Positions 33,313 through 41,373 of a stretch of DNA of 64,000 nt are shown piece after piece. This DNA comes from JAVBWO01 sp036677375. GTDB taxonomy: Bacteria; Bacillota; Dehalobacteriia; UBA4068; UBA4997. Position 1 is the stretch's first letter, and each line of letters starts with the position of its first letter. Position numbers and translations under genes: made by a program. Below the pieces are notes generated by a model. It worked only from the letters and a program-made list of their open reading frames with translations. It did not search any database and had not been told where the DNA came from. Location of the stretch: positions 248,001-312,000 of the forward strand of contig JAVBWO010000024.1 of the NCBI GenBank assembly GCA_036677375.1, given 5' to 3'.

Positions 33313-34101
33313 ATGCTTTACTACACTTATGATGGCAGCTACGAAGGCATCCTCTGTACCATCCAGGAAGCTTTAAAAAACTCCGAGCCGCCTTTTGCCA
33401 TTCGGCACGAAGCTCCGGAGGTTCCGCCGCTTTTTTGCCAAATGCGGCAGATTCCAAGCGATGCAGCTAGCGCCAGGGCTTACGCCGATTTTCTCCGCGT
33501 AAAAACCGGAAAAGATACCCCCGCTTACCTCTATTACGGGAATCTGGCCGATTTAGAGGAAGCGCCTCTCTGGCTTTACGAATATGTGCAATTGGGCCTC
33601 TCCTTGGGGAAGGATTTGAACCGTTATCTGGCGGAAGAACGGGTACGCCGCATTCACCGTTTACAACAGCAGGTTTTAGGAGAACGGCACCGTCTTTTAG
33701 GCTTGACACGTTTTCAGCGTTTGTCTTCCGGCATTTATTACGCACAGATCCGGCCCGATCACCGGGTGCTGGCTCTCATGGCGCCCCACTTTGCGGCTCG
33801 CCTGCCCCAAGAGCGATGGTTGCTTCACGATACCAAGCGGGGCTGGGCCGCTGCCGGCGAGAATGGTCACTTTCAGCTTTTGCCCTTGGCTTCCGAGATC
33901 AAACGTCCAAAAGAAGATGAGATCATAGCCAACCTCTGGCAGCAATATTACGCCCATATCGCCATCGTGGAACGAGCCAACCCAAGGCAGCAGGCACAGT
34001 ATATGCCGCGGCGCTATTGGGACAACTTAACGGAGAAGCCCGGTACCGCCCAAAAAACACAAAATATCCATAGGGAAACCTGCGGCAATCAACCGGTATG
34101 A
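33313..34101 (+). CDS. DUF4130 DNA-metabolism protein, partner of the radical-SAM gene
   Basis: A 262-residue protein starting MLYYTYDGSYEGILCTIQEAL, the typical opening of the DUF4130 family (TIGR03915). RVRRIHRLQQQVLGERHRLLGLTRF and YYAQIRPDHRVLALMAPHFAARL are also characteristic. Some relatives carry a C-terminal uracil-DNA glycosylase domain; this one ends with a basic, Gln-rich tail, so it is the unfused form. It is the second gene of a two-gene operon. Confidence 0.9.
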   Translation: MLYYTYDGSYEGILCTIQEALKNSEPPFAIRHEAPEVPPLFCQMRQIPSDAASARAYADFLRVKTGKDTPAYLYYGNLADLEEAPLWLYEYVQLGLSLGKDLNRYLAEERVRRIHRLQQQVLGERHRLLGLTRFQRLSSGIYYAQIRPDHRVLALMAPHFAARLPQERWLLHDTKRGWAAAGENGHFQLLPLASEIKRPKEDEIIANLWQQYYAHIAIVERANPRQQAQYMPRRYWDNLTEKPGTAQKTQNIHRETCGNQPV

Positions 34102-34190
34102 TTCCAATGTGTCATATGTTATCATCGCTTCGTTAAAGAATGTACCGTTTTCACAGACCATTGCAGTACGTCTGCATTGATACTATACTT

Positions 34191-34359
34191 TCCAACTTTT
34201 GGGGGTGCTTTCATTTCTCTATTTTGACAATCAGATTTATCACAACATCAATGATTTGAGACTCAAAATTACTAAAAATCTTTATCTTTGTGTCCAGTTT
34301 TTCTTGACCTTTCCAAGTTGCTCAACTAAATATTTGTCTAACTTTTTGGGGTCACTTCA
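34191..34359. mobile_element. Remnant IS3-like terminal sequences
   Basis: Two segments, 34191-34213 and 34335-34359, both read CCAACTTTTGGGGG-like and CTAACTTTTTGGGG-like toward TTCA, as at the ends of IS3/IS150-group elements. Both face the same way and there is no transposase between them, so this is at most a decayed end or a stacked remnant. It lies in the 326-base gene-free gap after the DUF4130 gene. The identification rests on memory of the end consensus. Confidence 0.4.
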
Positions 34360-34383
34360 AAAATAGCCGGCGCATAAAGTTAA

Positions 34384-34418
34384 AAAATAAAAACCGGATG
34401 AAGCAATTTCATCCGGTA
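34384..34418 (-). terminator. Terminator after the flavodoxin-fold gene pair
   Basis: Minus-strand ACCGGATGAA pairs with TTCATCCGGT around a 5-base loop and is followed by TTTTTATTTTTT, 10 bases beyond the stop codon at 34428. Confidence 0.92.
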
Positions 34419-34427
34419 TAATCTTAC

Positions 34428-35078
34428 TTAATCGTTCTCAGCTGTTTCTCCCTCGTACACAGCGGCCATCATATCTTTTTTACTTTGCCCGAAGTTTTTG
34501 CCTTTGCGCTTCCAATAACGTCCTGCCACATAAATAAAGAATTTTTTACTGATGGGCATCTGCACATATACATTTTGTTCGTTTGACAGTTCGCCGCTGA
34601 TATCTTTTGCGATATAAGCTAAAGCCGGTGCTACCTTACGGCCGAAACTGGTCGGCATCACCGCTTCGCCGGAACCAATGGCGACAGCGAAACGGAAATC
34701 ATAGCCCAAACGGCTGAAATAATAACGCAGGATTGCCATACCCACATCATTTTCCTCAGCTTCCAAAAAGCCACAATTTAGAACAGTATAAACAGAGCAT
34801 TTTTGATAGATAGGATTTTCCTTCAAAAAAGCCTCATGCCGTGCCAAAAACTCCAGCAGCCTGCCGGAAAGTCCGTCCATATAAAGGGGGGCACCTACGA
34901 TGACAAAATCGGCAGTCCCCATGGCTTGAAAGACCTCTTCCCACTGGCTGCCTCTAATTTGAAGGATGTTGATTGTATGCTGGCTGGGTGACAGCAGAGC
35001 AGCCAGGGTCTTTAAATATAAGAATGTATTGCTTTCCTGGCCTTTGGGGCTGGAATTCAGCATCAGAATATTGGCCAT
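34428..35078 (-). CDS. Flavodoxin-fold NAD(P)H-dependent oxidoreductase-like protein
   Basis: A 216-residue protein with an FMN-binding flavodoxin-like fold: MLNSSPKGQESNTFLYLKTL forms the phosphate loop, ADFVIVGAPLYMDGLSGRLLEFL the second FMN contact, and a C-terminal basic extension (AGRYWKRKGKNFGQSKKDM) follows the fold. It starts 4 bases after its neighbour ends, a related but distinct reductase. Electron donor and substrate are unknown. Confidence 0.85.
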   Translation of the reverse strand: MANILMLNSSPKGQESNTFLYLKTLAALLSPSQHTINILQIRGSQWEEVFQAMGTADFVIVGAPLYMDGLSGRLLEFLARHEAFLKENPIYQKCSVYTVLNCGFLEAEENDVGMAILRYYFSRLGYDFRFAVAIGSGEAVMPTSFGRKVAPALAYIAKDISGELSNEQNVYVQMPISKKFFIYVAGRYWKRKGKNFGQSKKDMMAAVYEGETAEND

Positions 35079-35082
35079 GGCT

Positions 35083-35631
35083 CTAGCCCTTCCTTCTCTC
35101 TATCACTATTTTCTCTGCGTCTTTTGGATGTTCGCAGAAAAAGATGCGAGGTTCCTCCCAATAAAGGTGAAAAGCATTACGCTCCACCAAACGGGCAAAG
35201 ATCTGTCTTTCTTCTTCCGGTATAGCTTCCCCATAGGCCACGATCAGGGCCTGCTTTTTTTTGGCATAGCGGGAGACATGACGCAGCCGGTCGCCGCTTA
35301 AGGTGAAAAAAGGCTGCAGGTTCGGCAGGCTTCGGTCCAATGCATTTTTGATGCTAGAACTATAAGAACCATAGCGTATTTTCGTCAAGAGCACTATCAT
35401 ATCGCAATTGCTGCTATACCGATTGATTTCCCTGGATTCGTCCCGGAACATACAGTAGCCGGGCACCTTTAGCCAGCAGGTAAAGCAGCCCACACATTTT
35501 TTTAAATTCGCTTCGGCAACATGATAAGAAACCAGATCGCCGGAATTACCCAAAAGATCTCTTATTTTCTCTTCCAAGGCCAGCGCCAGCATGTCGCCAT
35601 TTGTGGCGTCGGATAAAACCAAGGTTTTCAT
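35083..35631 (-). CDS. Flavodoxin-fold FMN reductase with CxxC motif
   Basis: A 182-residue NADPH-dependent FMN reductase-like protein starting MKTLVLSDATNGDML. The cysteine motif KKCVGCFTCW at about 45-54 is typical of the Cys-rich iron-sulfur flavoprotein-like group, and LLTKIRYGSYSSSIKNALDRS provides the FMN site. The second ATG (35631) is preferred because GGAGG lies 10 bases before it but only 1 base before the ATG at 35640. It forms an operon with the following flavodoxin-fold gene. Confidence 0.85.
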   Translation of the reverse strand: MKTLVLSDATNGDMLALALEEKIRDLLGNSGDLVSYHVAEANLKKCVGCFTCWLKVPGYCMFRDESREINRYSSNCDMIVLLTKIRYGSYSSSIKNALDRSLPNLQPFFTLSGDRLRHVSRYAKKKQALIVAYGEAIPEEERQIFARLVERNAFHLYWEEPRIFFCEHPKDAEKIVIERRKG

Positions 35632-35736
35632 CTTAGGCATTCCTCCGTTCGGCTTCTTTTGCTATTATTTTTATTATACCAAAAGACAGCGAAAAAAGCC
35701 GCTGTCTTTTTTATGTTCTGTATTTAAATCTTATTT

Positions 35737-36219
35737 TTAGAGATATTGCTCTATAATATCCTTTGCTTTAGCGGTATCGTTGCAAATGCAAAGAATCACG
35801 TAGTTCCCTTCAGGATTCCCCGCTTCCATCAGGACAGGATCATTTAACTTCTGCATTTCCGCCGGCAAATATTGCTCAAAACTAGATTTCAAGTCCTCCA
35901 CCCTGGTTTTGGCTCCCTGGGCAATTTTATCGGCTGCCGCTTGATCGGCGGCTACAAAAATCGCGATTTCCTCCGCCGTAGCACCGGTGGAAAAATAAAC
36001 CTTCGCTTCTTTTACGTCCGAAGCATCTATGTTATAAAATTCATAAATCACGTCAGGTTCACCCGCCGTCAATTCATCCTCAAACAAACCTGAAGTCAGC
36101 AAAGCATTTCCCAAACCGGACGCATCCAACTCTTTCGCTTTCTCATTGCCACAGCCGCTGCAAAGCGCTAACACAACGAAAAACACAATCAATACAGAAT
36201 ATATATTTGTTTTCCTCAA
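35737..36219 (-). CDS. DUF4358-type lipoprotein
   Basis: About 160 residues. A signal peptide (RKTNIYSVLIVFFVVLA) ends in the lipobox LCSGC, so the protein is probably a membrane-anchored lipoprotein. The body (EVYFSTGATAEEIAIF-like segment AKVYFSTGATAEEIAIFVA, then DQAAADKIAQGAKTRVEDL) matches the DUF4358 pattern of Firmicute lipoproteins. A TTG at 36219 with AAGGAG nine bases upstream gives a normal signal peptide; an ATG at 36240 overlapping the SGNH gene is the alternative. Function unknown; the neighbour suggests a cell-envelope role. Confidence 0.82.
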   Translation of the reverse strand: MRKTNIYSVLIVFFVVLALCSGCGNEKAKELDASGLGNALLTSGLFEDELTAGEPDVIYEFYNIDASDVKEAKVYFSTGATAEEIAIFVAADQAAADKIAQGAKTRVEDLKSSFEQYLPAEMQKLNDPVLMEAGNPEGNYVILCICNDTAKAKDIIEQYL

Positions 36220-36232
36220 AATAAGCCACTCC

Positions 36233-37180
36233 TTACTCATCCCGTGCTATGGTGTGTGATTTTATGTAGTCATACCATTTAAGATAATAGGGTTTATTAA
36301 GATGGATGCCGTCGGTGCTGGCATCCGCATGGAGACAGCCGTTTTCATCCATGACGCTTTCCCTGACAGCTACATAAAAAACTTCTTTCTCCTGGCACAT
36401 GATTTGAATGAGTCTGTTGTAAAGATTGATGCGCTCATTATTATAAATAGCATCCTTAGCTGAGCGTTCGGCGCTTACCGGCAGGATCGATTGTACATAA
36501 ATATCCGCCGTAGGTTCTAGTTCCTTGATTTTATCCAGAAGCTTGCCGTAGTGTTCAATAAAAATACTATCATAAGCCCAGCCCAGTTCATTCATGCCTA
36601 GCATGATATAGACTTTGCCATATTCTTTTTCCGCCAAGATATCTATAATGGTGTGGTTTTGCCCGTCTTCTCCCTTAATGAGGGTATCGCTGAATATGTT
36701 ATCTACCGAGATTCCTTTTGAAGCAAGAACCGTAGTACCTTCGATAATGGAATAGTGTTTGATTCCTTCCGAACAGGAATTACCGATAAAAACGGCATCC
36801 TTGAAGAACTCCGGGCCCACCGGAGGTCCTTCCGGCACAGGTTTGCTGTAATTATAATTTTGCCGCCGCACCACCGGCAGTTTAGCGTTCTCTTCCTGAA
36901 AAACCGGAAGCACCTGCTGGGTTGCCAAAAACATCCAGGCAGGATAAATGGCATCGGGAAAAACAGGCGTCGATTCCACCGTTTTCGTCTCCGCCACTGT
37001 TTCCGCCATCACAGGGTCACCTACCCAAGACGTCATCTCTGCGATATTCAAGCCTTTCCAAACAAACAAATCCACCAAGATAAAAGCAAAAACAAAAACG
37101 GCTGTCAGCGTAATGCCGACAACGATCTTTTTTTTCTTCTGTTGATTTTCCCTTTCATTGGGCAGATAGTACTTCACCAT
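36233..37180 (-). CDS. Membrane-anchored SGNH/GDSL hydrolase-like protein
   Basis: A 315-residue protein with one N-terminal membrane helix (KKIVVGITLTAVFVFAFILV, about 18-38) and an extracellular SGNH domain. Block I is FIGNSCSEGI near residue 131, with Ser in the position after Asn. Block III is LGMNELGW near 194 and block V is DGIHLN near 292. Such enzymes often deacetylate or acetylate envelope sugars. The downstream DUF4358 lipoprotein is in the same operon (overlap or 13-base gap depending on start). Substrate unknown. Confidence 0.88.
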   Translation of the reverse strand: MVKYYLPNERENQQKKKKIVVGITLTAVFVFAFILVDLFVWKGLNIAEMTSWVGDPVMAETVAETKTVESTPVFPDAIYPAWMFLATQQVLPVFQEENAKLPVVRRQNYNYSKPVPEGPPVGPEFFKDAVFIGNSCSEGIKHYSIIEGTTVLASKGISVDNIFSDTLIKGEDGQNHTIIDILAEKEYGKVYIMLGMNELGWAYDSIFIEHYGKLLDKIKELEPTADIYVQSILPVSAERSAKDAIYNNERINLYNRLIQIMCQEKEVFYVAVRESVMDENGCLHADASTDGIHLNKPYYLKWYDYIKSHTIARDE

Positions 37181-37623
37181 GGTATTTAAGCCTCTTTCAT
37201 TGTGTCTTTATTTTTTAGACGCCGGAAAACTATAAAAAGTTTTCCGGATCTGTCTTTTCGACAAATTTTTCTTTTTCTTGGAGCTACATACTATATTATG
37301 ACACAAGAGAAATACTTTCCGCAAGACAGAATTGCATTACTTTGCGAGAAATATTCCGGGCGAAAATCAACTGAAAGAACCTTTTTTTACAATCTTTCAG
37401 TTTTGGAGAACCCGGCTCCGCAATTGGTCGCCATTAACACCCTACAATTTCTGAAAAACGGCGGCTGGTTTTGGTTTCCCTAACTATATCATATGCCAAT
37501 TAGCTTCCAATATTTTCAAACATTATTCGTCATTTTCTTACCTTTTCATATGACATACGATTGATCATATTCGCCAGAAAAGTTTAGCAATGCTTTGGGC
37601 AGTTGAAGAAAAAGCCGACACGA
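37181..37623. other. Intergenic region at the left border of the phage-like module
   Basis: This 443-base stretch separates the SGNH gene from the XhlA-like gene. It contains a 26-base hairpin (CCGGAAAACT / AGTTTTCCGG, 37222-37247) and AT-rich sequence. A 93-codon frame on the plus strand (37202-37483) has no ribosome site or recognisable domain and I do not call it. No integrase gene or obvious attachment core is visible. Confidence 0.5.
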
Positions 37624-37649
37624 AGAAAAAGCCGTCACCTTTGCCGGCT
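37624..37649 (-). terminator. Probable terminator at the end of the phage-like operon
   Basis: Minus-strand AGCCG pairs with CGGCT around a 10-base loop and is followed by TTTTTC, 8 bases beyond the XhlA-like stop. The stem is short. Confidence 0.5.
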
Positions 37650-37656
37650 CATTCCC

Positions 37657-37860
37657 TCACACTACCACTAAATTGAGAATGGCGCTAAGAATGCCCCCTA
37701 ACAATAAAAAAACTACCCAGCGCAGGTAGCTTTTGATTTCCGCAATATCTTCTTTAATATGGGAAAGCTCATTACCAGAAACCTCAACGGTGGTTTGCAG
37801 CCTTCGAAGATTACCCCAGATAGCATCGATTTCCGCTGCTATGCCTCTTTCTTCCGCCAT
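37657..37860 (-). CDS. XhlA/hemolysin-like small membrane protein
   Basis: A 67-residue protein: an N-terminal coiled-coil segment (GNLRRLQTTVEVSGNELSHIKEDIAEIKSYL, in shorter heptads) and one C-terminal membrane helix (RWVVFLLLGGILSAILNLVVV). This is the layout of phage XhlA proteins, which assist holin-mediated lysis in PBSX-like elements. GGAGG precedes ATG 37860. It is the last gene of the phage-like run, and no endolysin is visible beside it. Confidence 0.82.
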   Translation of the reverse strand: MAEERGIAAEIDAIWGNLRRLQTTVEVSGNELSHIKEDIAEIKSYLRWVVFLLLGGILSAILNLVVV

Positions 37861-37879
37861 GGTTTTGCCTCCTTTTATT

Positions 37880-38261
37880 TCACGCCGCGGCTCTTAAAAT
37901 TTCCAGTTCTTCTATGAAATAAGTGCCGTCTTCCACTTTTTTATCCGGGTCATCTCCAAAACCGCTTTTCAGGAACAACTTAGCACATGATGCCCTGCCT
38001 GCACTGCCACCCAGGAATACAGGGTCCTGGAAGCGCTTGCCCAAGCTGCCCATCCAAGGCAAAATCCTTTCGTCCCTCTTCTTCTAAAACCGTTAATACC
38101 TGTTTGGGCTGATAACCATAAATTTTGAATGAATCCCCGAAATCAAAACCCCATATCGCATTATCATTTTTAGCCACACGCCGCCTCCTTCCTCTCCCTT
38201 CCGTTTTGTAACCATCTACATGCAGTTCAAGACTTTCCCCGCTAACATGACGTTTTTTCAT
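37880..38261 (-). pseudogene. Phage gene in two overlapping frames, possibly frameshifted
   Basis: A 93-codon frame (37980-38261) starts MKKRHVSGESLELHVDGYKT and ends in an unlikely Cys-rich run (PCIPGWQCRQGIMC). A second frame (37880-38062) covers its end and finishes with DKKVEDGTYFIEELEILRAAA, just before the XhlA ribosome site. The second frame is closed by TAG upstream and lacks a good start. The simplest reading is one gene of about 125 codons broken by a frameshift near 38060-38090, either real or a sequencing error. Two overlapping genes remain possible. No domain is recognised. Confidence 0.5.
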
Positions 38262-38281
38262 CCGCTTTTATTATTTTTTTG

Positions 38282-38701
38282 CTATAATACAAGTTCCTCA
38301 CCGGCATAAAAAACACCGCTATAAAAAAAGGCCACCAGCATATTGTCAAAAAGTTTTTTTAAATCCGCCAAAATCTTTTCGATGGCATTGGCTTTCTCAT
38401 AATCCAGACCGGCCATACCGGAAGGCAGGGACGGAATCTCTACCGGCACATAGTAAGCCGTTATAAGCGCGGTGATATTGGCTAAATAGACAGCCATATC
38501 ACTTTGATTGGGGAAATCCGTCATCAGCCAATCTACTTTTGGCGTTACCACCACGGGATAGCAATATTGATTGAAAGCCGTACCTAGCCATGCCACCGCC
38601 TGTCCCACCCGGTTCAGATCGGCAATATTATAAAAGCCTTTGGCATTGCCCGCCTCCACATCGGCTAAGGTTCTGTCATAAATCATATCAGGAAATGCCA
38701 C
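38282..38701 (-). CDS. Phage tail appendage-type protein
   Basis: A 139-residue protein from GTG 38701, which has GGGGTGGAG upstream; a longer frame to 38797 is unsupported. The segment YDRTLADVEAGNAKGFYNIADLNRVGQ, here read in parts, matches the recurrent DRT-x-ADV and YNxxDLNRVG motifs of Firmicute phage tail fibre or baseplate proteins. It also has YPVVVTPKVDWLMTDFPNQS. It lies after the large tail protein, as expected for a distal tail component. Confidence 0.75.
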   Translation of the reverse strand: MAFPDMIYDRTLADVEAGNAKGFYNIADLNRVGQAVAWLGTAFNQYCYPVVVTPKVDWLMTDFPNQSDMAVYLANITALITAYYVPVEIPSLPSGMAGLDYEKANAIEKILADLKKLFDNMLVAFFYSGVFYAGEELVL

Positions 38702-38963
38702 ATCTCCACCCCTTTCTTTTTTCCGTTTTCCCAAAGTAAGGGCATCCAACCATAAACGTCTGGAATCCCAGCATACCTTCTTTACCTGGGTGACCATCGG
38801 CTCATTCGTAACACATAGTTTTTCTTCATTTAGAAGATATTGAACATTTCTTTTAAGCTCATAGCTATTTTAAATTCAGATCAAATAGCAAAGGTCTCCA
38901 GCCTTGCCGTGATACTTCCCGAGAAAAGAACACGGACAAGACGATTGCCGATTATCAGATATC

Positions 38964-40739
38964 CTAGACGCCAATTCCCACCGATTTTACCGCCAAACCT
39001 CCGTTAAACGTATAAGTGCAGCTGGTTAGCTCGGTATCCAGCACCTCGCCATATTGGCTTTCGATACGCAGCACGTCCCCCAATTCATAGGAAGGATCCG
39101 CCCACCAGTTGAAGGTTTGCTGGATGCGCCGCAGCGAATCGCTGAGGATTCGCGCCGCCACGCTATGTGCCGTCGCCGTATCGGCAATGAAACGGTTTTC
39201 CTTGATCACTGCCGTCTGGGTGCTTTCACCGGCTGGGATATCCGTTTCCACCGCCGTCACCACATGGCTGCTTTCCCGGTATACCTTACCGTTTAAGGCA
39301 ATGCTGGCGGTGCCGTTGCCATTTAAGGTGAGATACGCACCGTTGGCATAATATGCCGCCGTCAGGAGAGTGGCACCGGAAACAGCCGCCGTTACATTAC
39401 CCGCCGGAACACTGCTATAATCAATCCATACTTTCGTAACGCCGGACAAAGTCATGCTCCCTTGGTACAGCTGACTGAAAGCGGTATCCTGTGTATATTG
39501 ATAACAGGTCACATCCACCTGATTGGTCAGGGACAGCTGTTTCACTTGAGGTTCCCCCAACAAGAGATCCCGCGACAGTACTCCCACATAATGATCGGGA
39601 GCCGCCGGAAGGATCACGATATTGCCAGTGGCATTGACCCGCACCACAGCTCGTGCCGCCACCGCCGCCGCATGCAAGGCCTCCCGGCATGTTTTGACCG
39701 GACTATAGCCAAAAAGATTAACATTGTCAAAGCTTGTGTCAATCTCATATCCCACTCCGGCATAATCCAAAATATGAGAAAACACGGCGGAAGCTGCCGC
39801 ATCGCTATAAAATGGGCAGCAAGGATAGCTGATTTGCGATATCAGATCCAGACTGTCATAAGCGATAAAAGAAGAAGAAAGATTATTAGAGTTTTCCCAC
39901 TCCTTTAAGTAGTATTGCCCCCACGATAGCCATTGCCAGCCTTTTTCCGTCTTAACTCCCGCTTCTAATGCAAATTTCTGCCGTCGCTGTAAAAAACGGT
40001 AAATCCCCTGAGGATTCAGGATATTGAAGCGTGCCTTGCTGTTATCCATTGTAAAGGTTAGCTTCCCCGCGGCAAGGCGATCCGTTAGATGATCCATTTC
40101 TTGCGTGATTTGGATATTGATGAGATCGTTTCCATCGTAGACCTCGTCATAACCAAACTCTACTTCGCTTAGGTGCAGGTAGCGCCAAGGATTATTGGTG
40201 GCGGAAAAAACGATACGTACCAGCCGGTAATTCTCTACCGGCTGGCGGATCACGCATACCGTCTTCTGATTGTAGGCCACCGCCGCTTCCGCTAACAAAG
40301 CATTATTGCCATCATACCAAGCAACGGTAAAATCCTTGGCACAATCTCCCGTATTCTTGTCGAAATGAAGGGTTAGCCCCAGGCTACTGTGATTGGCGGT
40401 AAAATCTATCGACAGAACCGGGCTGACAGCAAAAACGCCCGTGCCGTCTGACATGGAGTTGCTCCACCAACCGATCTCCTCACCACCAAGGCTCTCGGGA
40501 AAAGGCTGGAAGAGACCATCTAACCGCCAGCGGTCTACCTCCAGAGAAACAAAATTGTCCGCTGAATCTGTAACGCCGTTCACTAGTTGCGTCAGCACGG
40601 CAAAGGACTGTTTGTCTTCAGTGGTCAGGCTGGCATCCTCCCCCGCCGTGGTATCGTAAATGCCGTAAGAGATTCTGATGGCCGTTTCCCGCTGCGGCGC
40701 CTGCACCGCAGCTTTCAATTCTTGAGATACTTGCTGCAT
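38964..40739 (-). CDS. Phage tail hub / baseplate protein
   Basis: The 591-residue protein follows the tape measure and distal tail genes, where the tail-associated hub or receptor protein is encoded. The N-terminal half contains beta-sandwich, carbohydrate-binding-like sequence (SIDFTANHSSLGLTLHFDKN). The second half has the hub-type sequences LINIQITQEMDHLTDRLAAGKL, SFIAYDSLDLISQISYPCC and YELGDVLRIESQYGEV, in parts typical of gp27/Tal-like hubs. No peptidoglycan hydrolase motif is visible. GGAGG lies before ATG 40739. A 166-base gap without a gene precedes the appendage gene. Confidence 0.8.
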   Translation of the reverse strand: MQQVSQELKAAVQAPQRETAIRISYGIYDTTAGEDASLTTEDKQSFAVLTQLVNGVTDSADNFVSLEVDRWRLDGLFQPFPESLGGEEIGWWSNSMSDGTGVFAVSPVLSIDFTANHSSLGLTLHFDKNTGDCAKDFTVAWYDGNNALLAEAAVAYNQKTVCVIRQPVENYRLVRIVFSATNNPWRYLHLSEVEFGYDEVYDGNDLINIQITQEMDHLTDRLAAGKLTFTMDNSKARFNILNPQGIYRFLQRRQKFALEAGVKTEKGWQWLSWGQYYLKEWENSNNLSSSFIAYDSLDLISQISYPCCPFYSDAAASAVFSHILDYAGVGYEIDTSFDNVNLFGYSPVKTCREALHAAAVAARAVVRVNATGNIVILPAAPDHYVGVLSRDLLLGEPQVKQLSLTNQVDVTCYQYTQDTAFSQLYQGSMTLSGVTKVWIDYSSVPAGNVTAAVSGATLLTAAYYANGAYLTLNGNGTASIALNGKVYRESSHVVTAVETDIPAGESTQTAVIKENRFIADTATAHSVAARILSDSLRRIQQTFNWWADPSYELGDVLRIESQYGEVLDTELTSCTYTFNGGLAVKSVGIGV

Positions 40740-41007
40740 AGCTCGCCTCCTTTTACTCTCTGATATTCTTATTGACGCAGACAGTTCTTTGCCTTGCTCG
40801 TGATCTTACTTGTCATCCTTTGGCTGTACTTCATCGGATGGTTCCATATTTCCCCGTCAGTTTTCTGATAAATCATAATGTAGCTAAAAGTTGTACACCA
40901 TCCCCATAGGCATTTTATAGGGCACAACTGCACAACTGCATCTACCATGCTTCCTTTGATCGCTTTTCCAAAGCTTGCATACACCCTAGCATGGAAACGA
41001 GGCAATG
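40740..41007. other. Gene-free interval inside the tail module
   Basis: Between the hub and the distal tail gene is a 268-base stretch with no supported ORF. The 99-codon frame over 40769-41068 overlaps the tail gene in another phase and has no ribosome site. The gap is unusual in an otherwise tightly packed module, so a small gene may have decayed here. Confidence 0.5.
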
Positions 41008-41364
41008 TTACCGTTCCACGAAGTTGCATTTCAATTCCGACCAGCGGGCGCCGTAGCGCTTGTGGCAATCCAGCATCTTGGCGGAAATGGGTGAGATATA
41101 GGCTTCAATGGTCCGTTCTTCTCCCGCTGGGTGCAGGAAGGTTACTTGAATAAATTCCCTGGTCAGAGAAGAAAGCTGTTCCACCAGGTCGGCAAATTCT
41201 TCTTTGTCCCAATAAAGCCAGGTGCATTTCAGTACCTGTTTGTCCGGCAGGGTCTCTCGGTTCAAAAGACCGTTGGCATTCCGCTCCGCATAAGAACTTT
41301 GTGGCTGCCGCTCCCAGGAGATTTCCGCCGGGGCCTGGATTTCCTGACCGTTTATTTTCAGCAT
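41008..41364 (-). CDS. Phage distal tail-type small protein
   Basis: A 118-residue protein starting MLKINGQEIQAPAEISWERQ. Small proteins with an N-terminal L-I-NG-x-EI-x-xP pattern (DUF6711-like) lie between tape measure and hub genes of Firmicute siphophages. ATG 41364 has AGGTAGGTG upstream; a GTG three codons earlier is possible. Function is inferred from position: distal tail or tape-measure cap. Confidence 0.72.
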   Translation of the reverse strand: MLKINGQEIQAPAEISWERQPQSSYAERNANGLLNRETLPDKQVLKCTWLYWDKEEFADLVEQLSSLTREFIQVTFLHPAGEERTIEAYISPISAKMLDCHKRYGARWSELKCNFVER

Positions 41365-41373
41365 ATTCTTCAC

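Noticed and set aside
37202..37483. 93-codon plus-strand ORF left of the phage module
   Set aside because: No ribosome site, no recognisable domain and a composition typical of chance frames; it begins inside the SGNH promoter region.
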